Source: Methylobacillus sp. MM3
GTDB taxonomy: Bacteria; Pseudomonadota; Gammaproteobacteria; Burkholderiales; Methylophilaceae
Reading direction: 5' to 3'
DNA length: 64,000 bases
Assembly: GCF_001645185.1 (NCBI RefSeq)
Contig: NZ_LXTQ01000011.1
Location: 434,001 to 498,000, forward strand
The notes beneath the pieces are model-generated. The model ran no database searches. It was given only the letters and a program-made list of their open reading frames with translations, and had not been told where the DNA came from. Position 1 is the first letter of the stretch; each line of letters begins with the position of its first letter. Of the stretch, positions 55,213-62,829 are shown piece after piece. Both the position numbers and the translations under genes were made by a program.

Positions 55213-56507
55213 TGCGTATTTTATTTTGTTGCGAATTTTACGCCCCTAGCATAGGCGGGGTGCAAGAGGTCATGCGCCAGGTGGCCGAGAGATTGGTAGG
55301 AAACGGGCATGAAGTAACAGTTGCGACCAGTAAGCTGCCTAATCGACATTTTTTCAGTCTTAATGGAGTTTGTATTAAGGAGTTCGCGGTTTCTGGTAAT
55401 TTAGTTAGGGGTATATTCGGTGAAGAGAATAAATATCGCGAATATATTGTTAATGGCGATTTTGATGTTGTGATGATCAAAGCCGCACAGCAGTGGACAT
55501 TTGACGCACTATGGCCAGTGCTAGACCAGATTAAAATTCCAAAAGTGTTTATTCCATGTGGATTCTCTGGGCTTATGGAGCCTGCTTATGCTGGGTATTT
55601 TTCTAGTATTCCGGAAATACTCAGAAAGTTCGACCATCTGATTTTCTATGCCTCAGATTATCGGGATATCAATTTTACCAGGCAGCATGGCATTACTAAT
55701 TTTTCGATTATTCCAAATGGTGCGAGTGAACGTGAATTTAATGTGGCGGAGGATATTACTTTTCGATCACGCAATGATATTCCAGCGGATGCTTTTGTAT
55801 TTCTCACTGTTGGAAGTTTTACGGGATTGAAGGGACATCATGAACTAGCTCATGCTTTTGAACAGATGGCACTGACAAAAGATAAGAAGGCAGTGCTAAT
55901 TCTTAATGGGAACGACTGTTTAAAACTAGATAATGATTTAATTTCCTTACCTAGAAAATTCATTAAGTTAGTGTCGACTTATGGCGTGAAATATGCTTTT
56001 AAGCATGTCTTAAAGCGATTGCTATGGAAAATTGGTGTAAAAGTTGGTAAATCCACAGGTTTTAAAGAAATCGCGTCTTCTATCAATCAGAAAGAGAAGA
56101 ACAAAAAGGTTCTAGTAACAAACTTTGCTAGACAGGAGTTGATTCAGGCATACATGACTTCTGATTTATTTGTTTTTGCTTCAAATATTGAATATTCCCC
56201 ATTGGTATTATTTGAATCTGCGGCTGCGGGAACGCCATTTCTCTCTGTTAAAGTTGGTAATGCTGAGGAAATATGTAGCTGGACTCAATCAGGGGAAATC
56301 TGTCCTTCAGAAAGAGATGAAAAAGGCTATACCAGAGTTTGTCCTAAAGTTTTGGCTGAGAAAATGGCTGAGATGATGTGTCATGAAGCTAAACTTAAGG
56401 ATATGGGAGATAGCGGGAAACGTAATTGGTCTGAGCGATTTACTTGGCAGAAAATTTCCGAGCAATACGAACAAGTTTTTGAAGAATCATTGGAAAAGCA
56501 TAGATGA
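55212..56507 (+). CDS. Glycosyltransferase family 4
   Basis: A 431-residue GT-B fold enzyme. The N-terminal acceptor domain has FYAPSIGGVQEVMRQVAERL. The C-terminal nucleotide-sugar domain has FLTVGSFTGLKGHHELAHAF and the EX7E-like SNIEYSPLVLFESAAAGTPF. An unusual basic insertion (about residues 255-305, IKLVSTYGVKYAFKHVLKRL) separates the two. It is strongly AT-rich. It overlaps the next gene by 4 bp. Confidence 0.83.
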   Translation: MRILFCCEFYAPSIGGVQEVMRQVAERLVGNGHEVTVATSKLPNRHFFSLNGVCIKEFAVSGNLVRGIFGEENKYREYIVNGDFDVVMIKAAQQWTFDALWPVLDQIKIPKVFIPCGFSGLMEPAYAGYFSSIPEILRKFDHLIFYASDYRDINFTRQHGITNFSIIPNGASEREFNVAEDITFRSRNDIPADAFVFLTVGSFTGLKGHHELAHAFEQMALTKDKKAVLILNGNDCLKLDNDLISLPRKFIKLVSTYGVKYAFKHVLKRLLWKIGVKVGKSTGFKEIASSINQKEKNKKVLVTNFARQELIQAYMTSDLFVFASNIEYSPLVLFESAAAGTPFLSVKVGNAEEICSWTQSGEICPSERDEKGYTRVCPKVLAEKMAEMMCHEAKLKDMGDSGKRNWSERFTWQKISEQYEQVFEESLEKHR

Positions 56508-57208
56508 ATTTTATTCAGAAGATTGTGCGCAAAATGCGAAGGGTCGAAAGTGTAAGTTATGTGGATCCGGCACTAAATAATAATTGTAGCGAGTTCGAGG
56601 TGAATAATTGGGTCGTTTCCGACTTCATTATTAAAAAGCTTGTGCCGATAGCAGGTATCCATCCTTACCCTATTGCTGAATTAAACTTGATGACGGCCAC
56701 TGTGTGTCGGTTGAAGCCTCAGCAGATATTCGAGTGGGGTACAAATATAGGAAAGTCAGCCCGGATTTTTTATGAGGTCGCCCAGCATTTCGGAATCCCG
56801 CTTCACGTTCATTCCGTTGATCTGCCAGATGATTTGGATCATATCGAACACCCAAGATCTGATCGTGGATACATGGTAAAAGGATGTGCGAATATTACGC
56901 TTTACCAAGCGGATGGACTCTCCAAAGCAATTGAGCTTTATCAGTTGAAACCGGATGCTGGAACGCTCGTCTTCATTGATGGTGACCATAGTTATGAATC
57001 CGTTTTTAGAGAATTGAATGGCATTATCCAGAGTATGCCCAATGCGAGCATTCTGTTGCATGACACGTTCTACCAATCTGATGCTGCCAGTTACAATATT
57101 GGACCATACAAGGCTATCTCGGATACTCTGGCGACTATGCCCGATAAGTATAAGTTAATGTCTACTACGACGGGCCTGCCTGGTATGACACTTCTTTACC
57201 GGCTGTGA
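56504..57208 (+). CDS. SAM-dependent methyltransferase-like protein
   Basis: A 234-residue protein. The core includes FEWGTNIGKSARIFYEVA (a SAM-loop variant), VHSVDLPDD and VFIDGDHSYESVFREL, as in the Methyltransf_24 and cephalosporin-hydroxylase-like class I families. GTNIGKS lacks the classic GXGXG. It overlaps the preceding glycosyltransferase gene by 4 bp. It is the fifth methyltransferase-type gene of the island. Confidence 0.72.
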   Translation: MNFIQKIVRKMRRVESVSYVDPALNNNCSEFEVNNWVVSDFIIKKLVPIAGIHPYPIAELNLMTATVCRLKPQQIFEWGTNIGKSARIFYEVAQHFGIPLHVHSVDLPDDLDHIEHPRSDRGYMVKGCANITLYQADGLSKAIELYQLKPDAGTLVFIDGDHSYESVFRELNGIIQSMPNASILLHDTFYQSDAASYNIGPYKAISDTLATMPDKYKLMSTTTGLPGMTLLYRL

Positions 57209-57217
57209 AATAAGTTT

Positions 57218-58396
57218 ATGAGAATATTTTATGCGTCTGACACGACGCCAAACCCGGTCTTTCAATCTAATTTATGGCGCAATAATCTCTATTTGCCTTT
57301 AGTTGATCTTGGTCATGAGGTTGTTGAGTTTGATTATGATTTGAGACCCACCTTTTCTAATCTTGATCCTGCTTACTCGAAGAACTTTATAGAATCAAAT
57401 CGCCCTATTGTTAGTAAAGAATTGTTGGCGCAAATTAAGAAAGCTCATTATAAAAAGCCGATAGACCTTTTTTTTAGTTATTTTTATGATTCATGTGTAC
57501 TGCCAGAGACGATTGATGAAATTCGTTCAATGGGAATTAAAACAGTTAATTGGTACTGTAATGGTTCATATCAGCTGCATATGGTTTCGGAGATATCACC
57601 GCACTATGATTTCTGTTTGGTGCCCGAAAAATTCAGGCTAAAGGACTATCTGGCATTGGGCGCAAATCCTATTTACTCTCAAGAGGCAGCCAACCCAGCA
57701 ATATATAAGCCTTATGATTTGCCAGCGGAGTTCGATGTGGCCTTCGTCGGCCAAGCGTATGGTGATCGTCCCGCATATATCAAATATTTACTTGATGCCG
57801 GTATTGATATTCGAGTATGGGGCTATGGCTGGCAGAACTATACGGAAGGATTTGCGAAATTTTCTAAGCCGTCTGTTTGGCGAAGATATCGAGATATTGC
57901 GCGGAGATTACTTACAATAGAAGGGCAAAAACGCGCAATAAGTAAACTTACCCAAGATGTTAAAAATAGCAGCAAGCTCACAGCTATGGAGACTAATATT
58001 AGTCTACCGCAACGGGTTGTCGGAGAAGTTCTTTCCGATATCGACATGATTAGAATGTACAGTAGATCAAAAATCAATTTAGGGTTTTCAAGTTGTGGAA
58101 ATACTCATGCCAGTGAAGACCGTATTTTGCAGATCCGGTTGAGGGATTTTGAGGTTCCAATGAGTGGCGGATTTTACATGGTCGAGTATATGGAAGAACT
58201 GGAAGAGTTTTTCCTGATAGACCGAGAAATTGTGTGTTATCGCAATGCTGAAGAACTCGCGGATAAAATAAAATTTTATCTAGCCAATGATAGAGCTAGA
58301 GAGCAAATTAGGCTCGCGGGATATCAGCGTTGTATCAAGGATCATACTTGGCATAAACGTTTCAAGAATGCTTTTAAAGTTATGGGGTTGGAGTAA
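57218..58396 (+). CDS. CgeB-like glycosyltransferase
   Basis: A 392-residue GT-B protein. The N-terminal domain starts MRIFYASDTTPNPVFQSNLW. The middle has VAFVGQAYGDRPAYIKYLL. The C-terminal domain has CGNTHASEDRILQIRLRDFE, VPMSGGFYMVEYMEELEEFF and CYRNAEELADKI, as in CgeB/Glyco_trans_1_2 proteins of spore and glycan loci. It follows the methyltransferase by 9 bp and ends a colinear block before a 254-bp gap. Confidence 0.78.
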   Translation: MRIFYASDTTPNPVFQSNLWRNNLYLPLVDLGHEVVEFDYDLRPTFSNLDPAYSKNFIESNRPIVSKELLAQIKKAHYKKPIDLFFSYFYDSCVLPETIDEIRSMGIKTVNWYCNGSYQLHMVSEISPHYDFCLVPEKFRLKDYLALGANPIYSQEAANPAIYKPYDLPAEFDVAFVGQAYGDRPAYIKYLLDAGIDIRVWGYGWQNYTEGFAKFSKPSVWRRYRDIARRLLTIEGQKRAISKLTQDVKNSSKLTAMETNISLPQRVVGEVLSDIDMIRMYSRSKINLGFSSCGNTHASEDRILQIRLRDFEVPMSGGFYMVEYMEELEEFFLIDREIVCYRNAEELADKIKFYLANDRAREQIRLAGYQRCIKDHTWHKRFKNAFKVMGLE

Positions 58397-58650
58397 TAAG
58401 TTGTTTACTTTACTGAGCAACAATATTTGCTTTTACCTTAAGCATTTTATTTTTATGCTTCGTATCGTAATTTAGAGCTCAATTTAATTCTGATCGCTGC
58501 CTAGAACTTTTCGTTAATAGATAGTGAACGTAACCCGATCTCAAGCTAGGTTGGGATGACAACTACATTTTCTGATTTGGTCATACTGATTACTCATGCA
58601 TGTTCTTGGAAGTAATTTAATTAAATTTCAACAAACACGGGAAAATAATA
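58397..58650. other. AT-rich intergenic gap in the polysaccharide island
   Basis: 254 bp with no gene. A weak hairpin (AAGCAT and ATGCTT around TTTATTTTT, near 58438-58460) is the only structure seen. GGGA lies 8 nt before the ATG at 58651. Confidence 0.5.
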
Positions 58651-59523
58651 ATGATAGATGAGCCGCTAATCTCTATCATCATGCCTGTGTTCAATGGGGA
58701 AAAATATCTCCACAAGGCGATTAAAAGTATTTTGAGCCAGACATTGGATGATTTCGAGTTTTTGATTATCAATGATGGGTCAACTGACAATACCAGAAAT
58801 ATTATTGAGTCTTATAAAGATGACCGCATCAGGCTAATTGATAACGAAATTAATCTGGGCTTGGCTTCATCACTAAACAAGGGTATTAGTCTCTCACGAG
58901 GAGTATATATTGCTCGAATGGATGCGGATGATGTGTCTTTTCCTGAGCGTTTCAAACGTCAAGTAGAACATCTTCAGGCACACCCAGAAATCGATTTGCT
59001 AGGGTGTCGAGCAGTTGTGTTTCGTAACTTGGGTGATATTGTCGGGTTATTGCCATTCTTTCCCTCCCATCAGGCCATTTGCGCGCGCCCATGGCGTGGA
59101 ATTTCATTGCCACATCCTACTTGGATGGGGCGTGCGAACTGGTTTCGTCACTATCAATATCGTTTCCCAGAAGTATTGCGAGCTGAAGATCAAGAGCTTC
59201 TTCTGCGTGCTTACCCTGATAGCTGCTTTGCTTGTTTGGATGAGGTTTTGTTGGGGTATAGACAAGGTTCATTCAATCTTGCCAAGACCTTGCTTGCTCG
59301 GCGCACTTTATTGAAAGCTCAGATCCGGCTGTTTGTCAGACGTCATCAGTGGGGAAATTTTTTTCTAGCGATCATAGCTTCATGTTTCAAACTGGGTGTG
59401 GATCTAATTGCTGCAATGCCTGCTTGTAATAGAGCGTTTTTCTGGCGCATGGCTGAGCCTGTTCCCATTTCTGCAATGGATAAGCTTACAAGGATTCTGG
59501 GAAATTTTAATGGATCCAAATAG
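58651..59523 (+). CDS. Glycosyltransferase family 2
   Basis: A 290-residue GT-A enzyme. It has ISIIMPVFNGEKYLHKAIKS, IINDGSTDNTRNI and ARMDADDVSFPERF (DXD near residue 92). The segment CARPWRGISLPHPTWMGRAN is typical of this subgroup. The C terminus is moderately hydrophobic (FFLAIIASCFKLGVDLIAAM). It precedes the GT4 gene by 2 bp. The last residues contain HQWGNFFLA, with no full membrane anchor. Confidence 0.85.
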   Translation: MIDEPLISIIMPVFNGEKYLHKAIKSILSQTLDDFEFLIINDGSTDNTRNIIESYKDDRIRLIDNEINLGLASSLNKGISLSRGVYIARMDADDVSFPERFKRQVEHLQAHPEIDLLGCRAVVFRNLGDIVGLLPFFPSHQAICARPWRGISLPHPTWMGRANWFRHYQYRFPEVLRAEDQELLLRAYPDSCFACLDEVLLGYRQGSFNLAKTLLARRTLLKAQIRLFVRRHQWGNFFLAIIASCFKLGVDLIAAMPACNRAFFWRMAEPVPISAMDKLTRILGNFNGSK

Positions 59524-59525
59524 CT

Positions 59526-60674
59526 ATGCCTAAACTTCTATATCTAATTTCTGAAGATTGGTTCTTTTGTTCACATTTTATTGAGCGTGCAATTGCAGCC
59601 AAGCAAGCAGGTTATGAGGTTATTGTTGTTGCCCGTGAAACTGATCATGGAGCGATCATCCGTAATGCAGGTTTACGTCTAATTCCGTTGAAAGTAGAAC
59701 GACGGAGAATCAATCCATTGGGCGAGTTGCAGACTTTATTGGATATTTGGCGTATCTACAGAAATGAGCGCCCCGATCTACTTCATCATATTGCACTTAA
59801 GCCTATGCTTTATGGGTCTTTTATAGCGCGGATTTTGGGGCTCTCACATCTGGTTAATGCTCCGGTCGGGATGGGCTACATATTTACTTCTGATAAATGG
59901 ATAGCCCGATTGCTACGACCATTTGTACTCTCAGCAATACGTCGATTAATCAACCCATCTTGCAGTAAGGTAGTGTTTGAAAATAATGACGACTTAACTA
60001 ACTTTGTTGCTGATGGTTTGGTGCGTTCCTCAGATGCTGTATTAATCCGGGGTGCAGGAGTGAATATTGATCAATTCACACCACAGCCTGAACCTAAGGA
60101 CCCTCCTGTGGTAGTTTTAACGGCGCGTATGCTTTGGGATAAAGGCGTGGGTGAGTTTGTTGAAGCTGCACGACAATTGCGTTTAAAAGGGATTAATGCG
60201 CGTTTTCTCCTTGTCGGTGCTCCTGACTTAGGTAATCCGGCAACAATTTCTAATAAGCAATTACAAGCATGGCATAAGGATGGAGTGATCGAATGGATCG
60301 GCCATCAAAATGATATTGCTGCGATATTGGCCTCAAGTCATATTGTATGCTTACCTTCATATCGGGAAGGGTTGCCAAAATCTCTTATTGAAGCCTTAGC
60401 GGCAGGAAAACCAGTAGTAACGACAGATGTTCCTGGCTGTAGAGAGGTTGTTCGTAATGGGGCTAACGGAATATTAGTTCCGCCTCGTAATGTACATGCT
60501 TTGGTAGAGGCTTTATCTCAAATGCTTACTAATCCAAAGCTACGAGCACAGTTTGGTGCTCGTGGAAGAGCGCGAGCCGAAACTGAATTTGCTTCACATC
60601 TTATTATTAAGCTGACACTAAGCCTTTATCAAGAATTGTTATCAAAGCAAATTGGATATGTCGACGCTTCATGA
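59526..60674 (+). CDS. Glycosyltransferase family 4 (PglA-like)
   Basis: A 382-residue GT-B enzyme. It begins MPKLLYLISEDWFFCSHFIE and has the donor domain VVLTARMLWDKGVGEFVEAA, HIVCLPSYREGLPKSLIEAL (EX7E) and GANGILVPPRN. The family typically adds the second sugar onto an undecaprenyl-linked amino sugar, and in many genomes it neighbours a SDR epimerase and a WbpL-type transferase. Here the epimerase is intact and the WbpL gene is broken. It is the last gene of the AT-rich island. Confidence 0.87.
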   Translation: MPKLLYLISEDWFFCSHFIERAIAAKQAGYEVIVVARETDHGAIIRNAGLRLIPLKVERRRINPLGELQTLLDIWRIYRNERPDLLHHIALKPMLYGSFIARILGLSHLVNAPVGMGYIFTSDKWIARLLRPFVLSAIRRLINPSCSKVVFENNDDLTNFVADGLVRSSDAVLIRGAGVNIDQFTPQPEPKDPPVVVLTARMLWDKGVGEFVEAARQLRLKGINARFLLVGAPDLGNPATISNKQLQAWHKDGVIEWIGHQNDIAAILASSHIVCLPSYREGLPKSLIEALAAGKPVVTTDVPGCREVVRNGANGILVPPRNVHALVEALSQMLTNPKLRAQFGARGRARAETEFASHLIIKLTLSLYQELLSKQIGYVDAS

Positions 60675-60770
60675 CTACAATCATCGGCCTCTGTCAGGCT
60701 CTTGATGCGCCGGTCGTTGGCTCAGGCAGGTTAGTTGCCCACAGCCTGCATAATAGCCATGGCTCTGCTC

Positions 60771-60800
60771 ATCGTCATGTCCGCATAATCGTCATGTCCG
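60771..60800. repeat. Short tandem duplication
   Basis: ATCGTCATGTCCG occurs twice, at 60771-60783 and 60788-60800, separated by CATA (period 17). It looks like a local duplication. Confidence 0.6.
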
Positions 60801-60995
60801 AATATGATAGTGCTAGTGAATGCCGGGTTCATCGATCATGATTCTTATCATTGGCAAGTTTAAATTAAGGCTTCTATAATCGATTATGGTATAGATAGCA
60901 TGATAATGTCCCGCTGTAGCCGAGTTCTAAAATCAATACATTGCCGGTACGTGGCTTCTAAAGTGTGGGAAGTCCAATGTAGAGAAATCGACCGA

Positions 60996-61025
60996 GTTTA
61001 CTTCAGTCAGTTATTTTAAGTAAAC
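60996..61025. repeat. 8-bp inverted repeat before the epimerase
   Basis: GTTTACTT and AAGTAAAC face each other over a 14-nt gap, ending 40 bp before the ATG and just upstream of TAGAAT. A possible operator or hairpin. Confidence 0.4.
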
Positions 61026-61064
61026 GCGCTAGAATAAATCCATTTATCTCAATCAAGAGTTGCT

Positions 61065-62060
61065 ATGAAAGTGCTTATTAGCGGAGCGTCAGGTTTTGTT
61101 GGTGAGGCACTTGTCAGAGGTTTGAATGTACATGGTCATGAGGTGCGTGCGACCAATCGCCGCAATTGTAAAACCGAAGCCGATTCAAATTACATTGTCG
61201 GCGATCTGGGACCCCACACCGATTGGCATGATGCCCTAACGGATTGTGATGTAGTTATTCACCTGGCTGCGCGGGTTCATAAGATGGCAGAGTATGCCGT
61301 TGCCAACATGGCGGAATTTTTTGCAGTCAATCTGCACGGCACAGCCAATCTTGCACGGCAGGCTGCAAAGGCTGGCATAAAGCGTTTTGTCTATGTCAGC
61401 TCGATCAAAGTGAATGGCGAGTTTACCCTCTCTTCTGCAAACGGGGAAAGGGGGGTGTTTAGGGAGTCTGATCATCCGCATCCACAAGATGCTTATGCGA
61501 TCTCCAAGTGGGAGGCGGAGCAGGCTTTGCGGGGCATCTCCCAAAAAACGGGGATGGAGCTGGTCATTGTGCGGCCCCCGTTGGTCTATGGGCCGCGCGT
61601 GAAAGCAAATTTTGCAAAGCTGCTGACATTGGTTGATCGCGGTATTCCATTGCCATTGGGCAATGTGCAGAATTCGCGCAGCTTGATTTATGTGGGTAAT
61701 CTGGTGGATGCACTCATAACCTGTGCCGCCCATCCTGCGGCGGCAGGCCAGACTTATTTGGTGAGCGATGGTGAGGATGTTTCCATCCCGCAGTTGATTC
61801 AGGCCATGGCAGATGCGCTGCATCGTCCCGGCTGGGTTTTTCCTGTGCCTTTAGTGCTCATGCGAGGTGCCGCTGCACTGTTTGGTAAATCGGCTGCCAT
61901 TGACCGGCTCACGCAATCGCTGGTGATCGATGGCTCAAAAATCCGTAGTGAGCTTGGCTGGAAGCCACCTTATACGATGGCGCAAGGTTTGCAGACTACC
62001 GCCGAGTGGTATCGCCAATCAGTAAAGTCCCGGCAAGCCCAACCAGCGCTCCTTGCATAG
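61065..62060 (+). CDS. SDR-family NAD-dependent sugar epimerase/dehydratase with an altered C terminus
   Basis: A 331-residue extended SDR, similar to the WbpV/WbjF-type 4-reductases and epimerases that make amino-sugar donors. It has KVLISGASGFVGEALVRGLN, VVIHLAARVHKM, catalytic YVSSIKVNGE and DAYAISKWEAEQAL (YX3K). The substrate loop is IVRPPLVYGPRVKANFAKLL. After ATAEWYRQS-type homology the last 11-12 residues (KSRQAQPALLA) are read out of frame from the remnant of the next gene, so a deletion has removed the original end and the following start. It may still be active. GC content is back to the backbone level. Confidence 0.88.
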   Translation: MKVLISGASGFVGEALVRGLNVHGHEVRATNRRNCKTEADSNYIVGDLGPHTDWHDALTDCDVVIHLAARVHKMAEYAVANMAEFFAVNLHGTANLARQAAKAGIKRFVYVSSIKVNGEFTLSSANGERGVFRESDHPHPQDAYAISKWEAEQALRGISQKTGMELVIVRPPLVYGPRVKANFAKLLTLVDRGIPLPLGNVQNSRSLIYVGNLVDALITCAAHPAAAGQTYLVSDGEDVSIPQLIQAMADALHRPGWVFPVPLVLMRGAAALFGKSAAIDRLTQSLVIDGSKIRSELGWKPPYTMAQGLQTTAEWYRQSVKSRQAQPALLA

Positions 62061-62390
62061 CATAGCTACTCCTCACACAGGTGGCTTGGCCATTAGACAG
62101 GGTGTGCTACTTGCCTGGGGGCTTGATGTCGCAAGCATGGATATGGCTTGCTGTTTTTAGTGGCAGTTTCGTTAGTCGATGATATGCGTGGGCTATCAGT
62201 ATGTTGGCGTCTACAGGGCGCAATTGTTGCGCCTGCACGATATTCGTTGTGATGGATATGTCTAGTCTTGCCTGATGGTCACTATCTTTAATAATCTTAG
62301 CGATGACCTAGATGGTCAATCTCTATAACTTTATGCAGGGCAGGCAACTATCATTAGCAATGATGAGCACGCGGTGAAAGGGGTAATAGG
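62029..62390 (+). pseudogene. Decayed wbpL-type glycosyltransferase (undecaprenyl-phosphate sugar transferase)
   Basis: Three frames together give consecutive blocks of a WecA/WbpL-like membrane transferase. Frame 1 (62035-62127) gives KPNQRSLHSIATPHTGGLAI and GVLLAWGL, matching the PNxRSSHxxPTPRxGGLAI block. Frame 3 (about 62151-62250) gives LFLVAVSLVDDMRGLSVCWR, matching the DDxxxL block. Frame 2 (from 62312) gives MVNLYNFMQG, matching the NLYNFMDG block. Stops and frameshifts separate them, the N-terminal helix is missing, and Asp of NFMDG is Gln. The blocks appear in the right order and spacing but cannot be translated. Such enzymes start glycan chains on undecaprenyl phosphate. Confidence 0.75.
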
Positions 62391-62645
62391 CGCATCGTGA
62401 ATACTATACCAAAGCCTAGTACAGATGGACTGGGGGGTGCCGATAGACGGTATTTGCCGAATATACATTGTGTTGACGATGAGGAGCGTTGCTGTCTGGA
62501 TGCTCGGATAGGGTTTATCGCTCCCCCAGTTGATACCCGGCTTAAGTGATGTATGCGTTAGCTGCTTATCATGGATAAGGGCTGGAATGTATTCAGGCTA
62601 TAACAATGTAATTGAGATTAGATTGCTGTTGCATAAGTATGCAAT
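62391..62645. other. Non-coding stretch beside tRNA-Val
   Basis: No gene or clear signal is seen. It may hold further unrecognisable wbpL remnant: the spacing would allow it, but I found no matching block. Confidence 0.4.
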
Positions 62646-62720
62646 TGGTGGGCGGTACTGGGATCGAACCAGTGACCCCTGCCGTGTGAAGGCAGTGCTC
62701 TACCGCTGAGCTAACCGCCC
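62646..62720 (-). tRNA. tRNA-Val (anticodon CAC)
   Basis: A 75-nt cloverleaf on the minus strand. The acceptor stem is GGGCGGT paired with ACCGCCC. The D-arm is TAGCTCAGCGGTAGAGC. The anticodon stem CTGCC/GGCAG holds loop TTCACAC (anticodon CAC). The T-arm carries GGTTCGATCC. Discriminator A and an encoded CCA follow (62646-62648 complement). It reads GUG codons. Confidence 0.95.
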
Positions 62721-62738
62721 CTGTGAAGGGAGGCGCGT

Positions 62739-62768
62739 ATTAAATCACAGTCGGGCCGAGCGGGTCAA
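62739..62768 (-). promoter_or_regulatory. Promoter for tRNA-Val
   Basis: On the minus strand TTGACC (62768-62763) and TTTAAT (62744-62739) are 18 nt apart. They are followed by a GC-rich ACGCGCC discriminator typical of stable-RNA promoters. Confidence 0.6.
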
Positions 62769-62790
62769 ATCGGACGCGCGCCGAGGCGCA

Positions 62791-62799
62791 TGTTAAAAT
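62791..62799 (+). promoter_or_regulatory. Extended -10 for gltX
   Basis: TGTTAAAAT lies 31 bp before the gltX ATG. Initiation near 62806 gives a leader of about 24 nt. Confidence 0.5.
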
Positions 62800-62829
62800 T
62801 CGCGCTTCATCAAATTTGCATCGTATTTC

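Larger units (their letters stand above)
60675..61064. other. Intergenic region at the right edge of the island
   Basis: 390 bp without a convincing gene. It holds a 13-bp direct repeat (60771-60800), an 8-bp inverted repeat (60996-61025) and TAGAAT (61030-61035), a possible -10 for the epimerase. A 56-codon frame from 60671 resembles nothing known. Confidence 0.5.

Noticed and set aside
60671-60841. 56-codon frame overlapping the last glycosyltransferase stop (ATGA)
   Set aside because: The overlap looks gene-like, but the translation has a low-complexity His/Ser-rich middle, contains part of the direct repeat and resembles nothing known.
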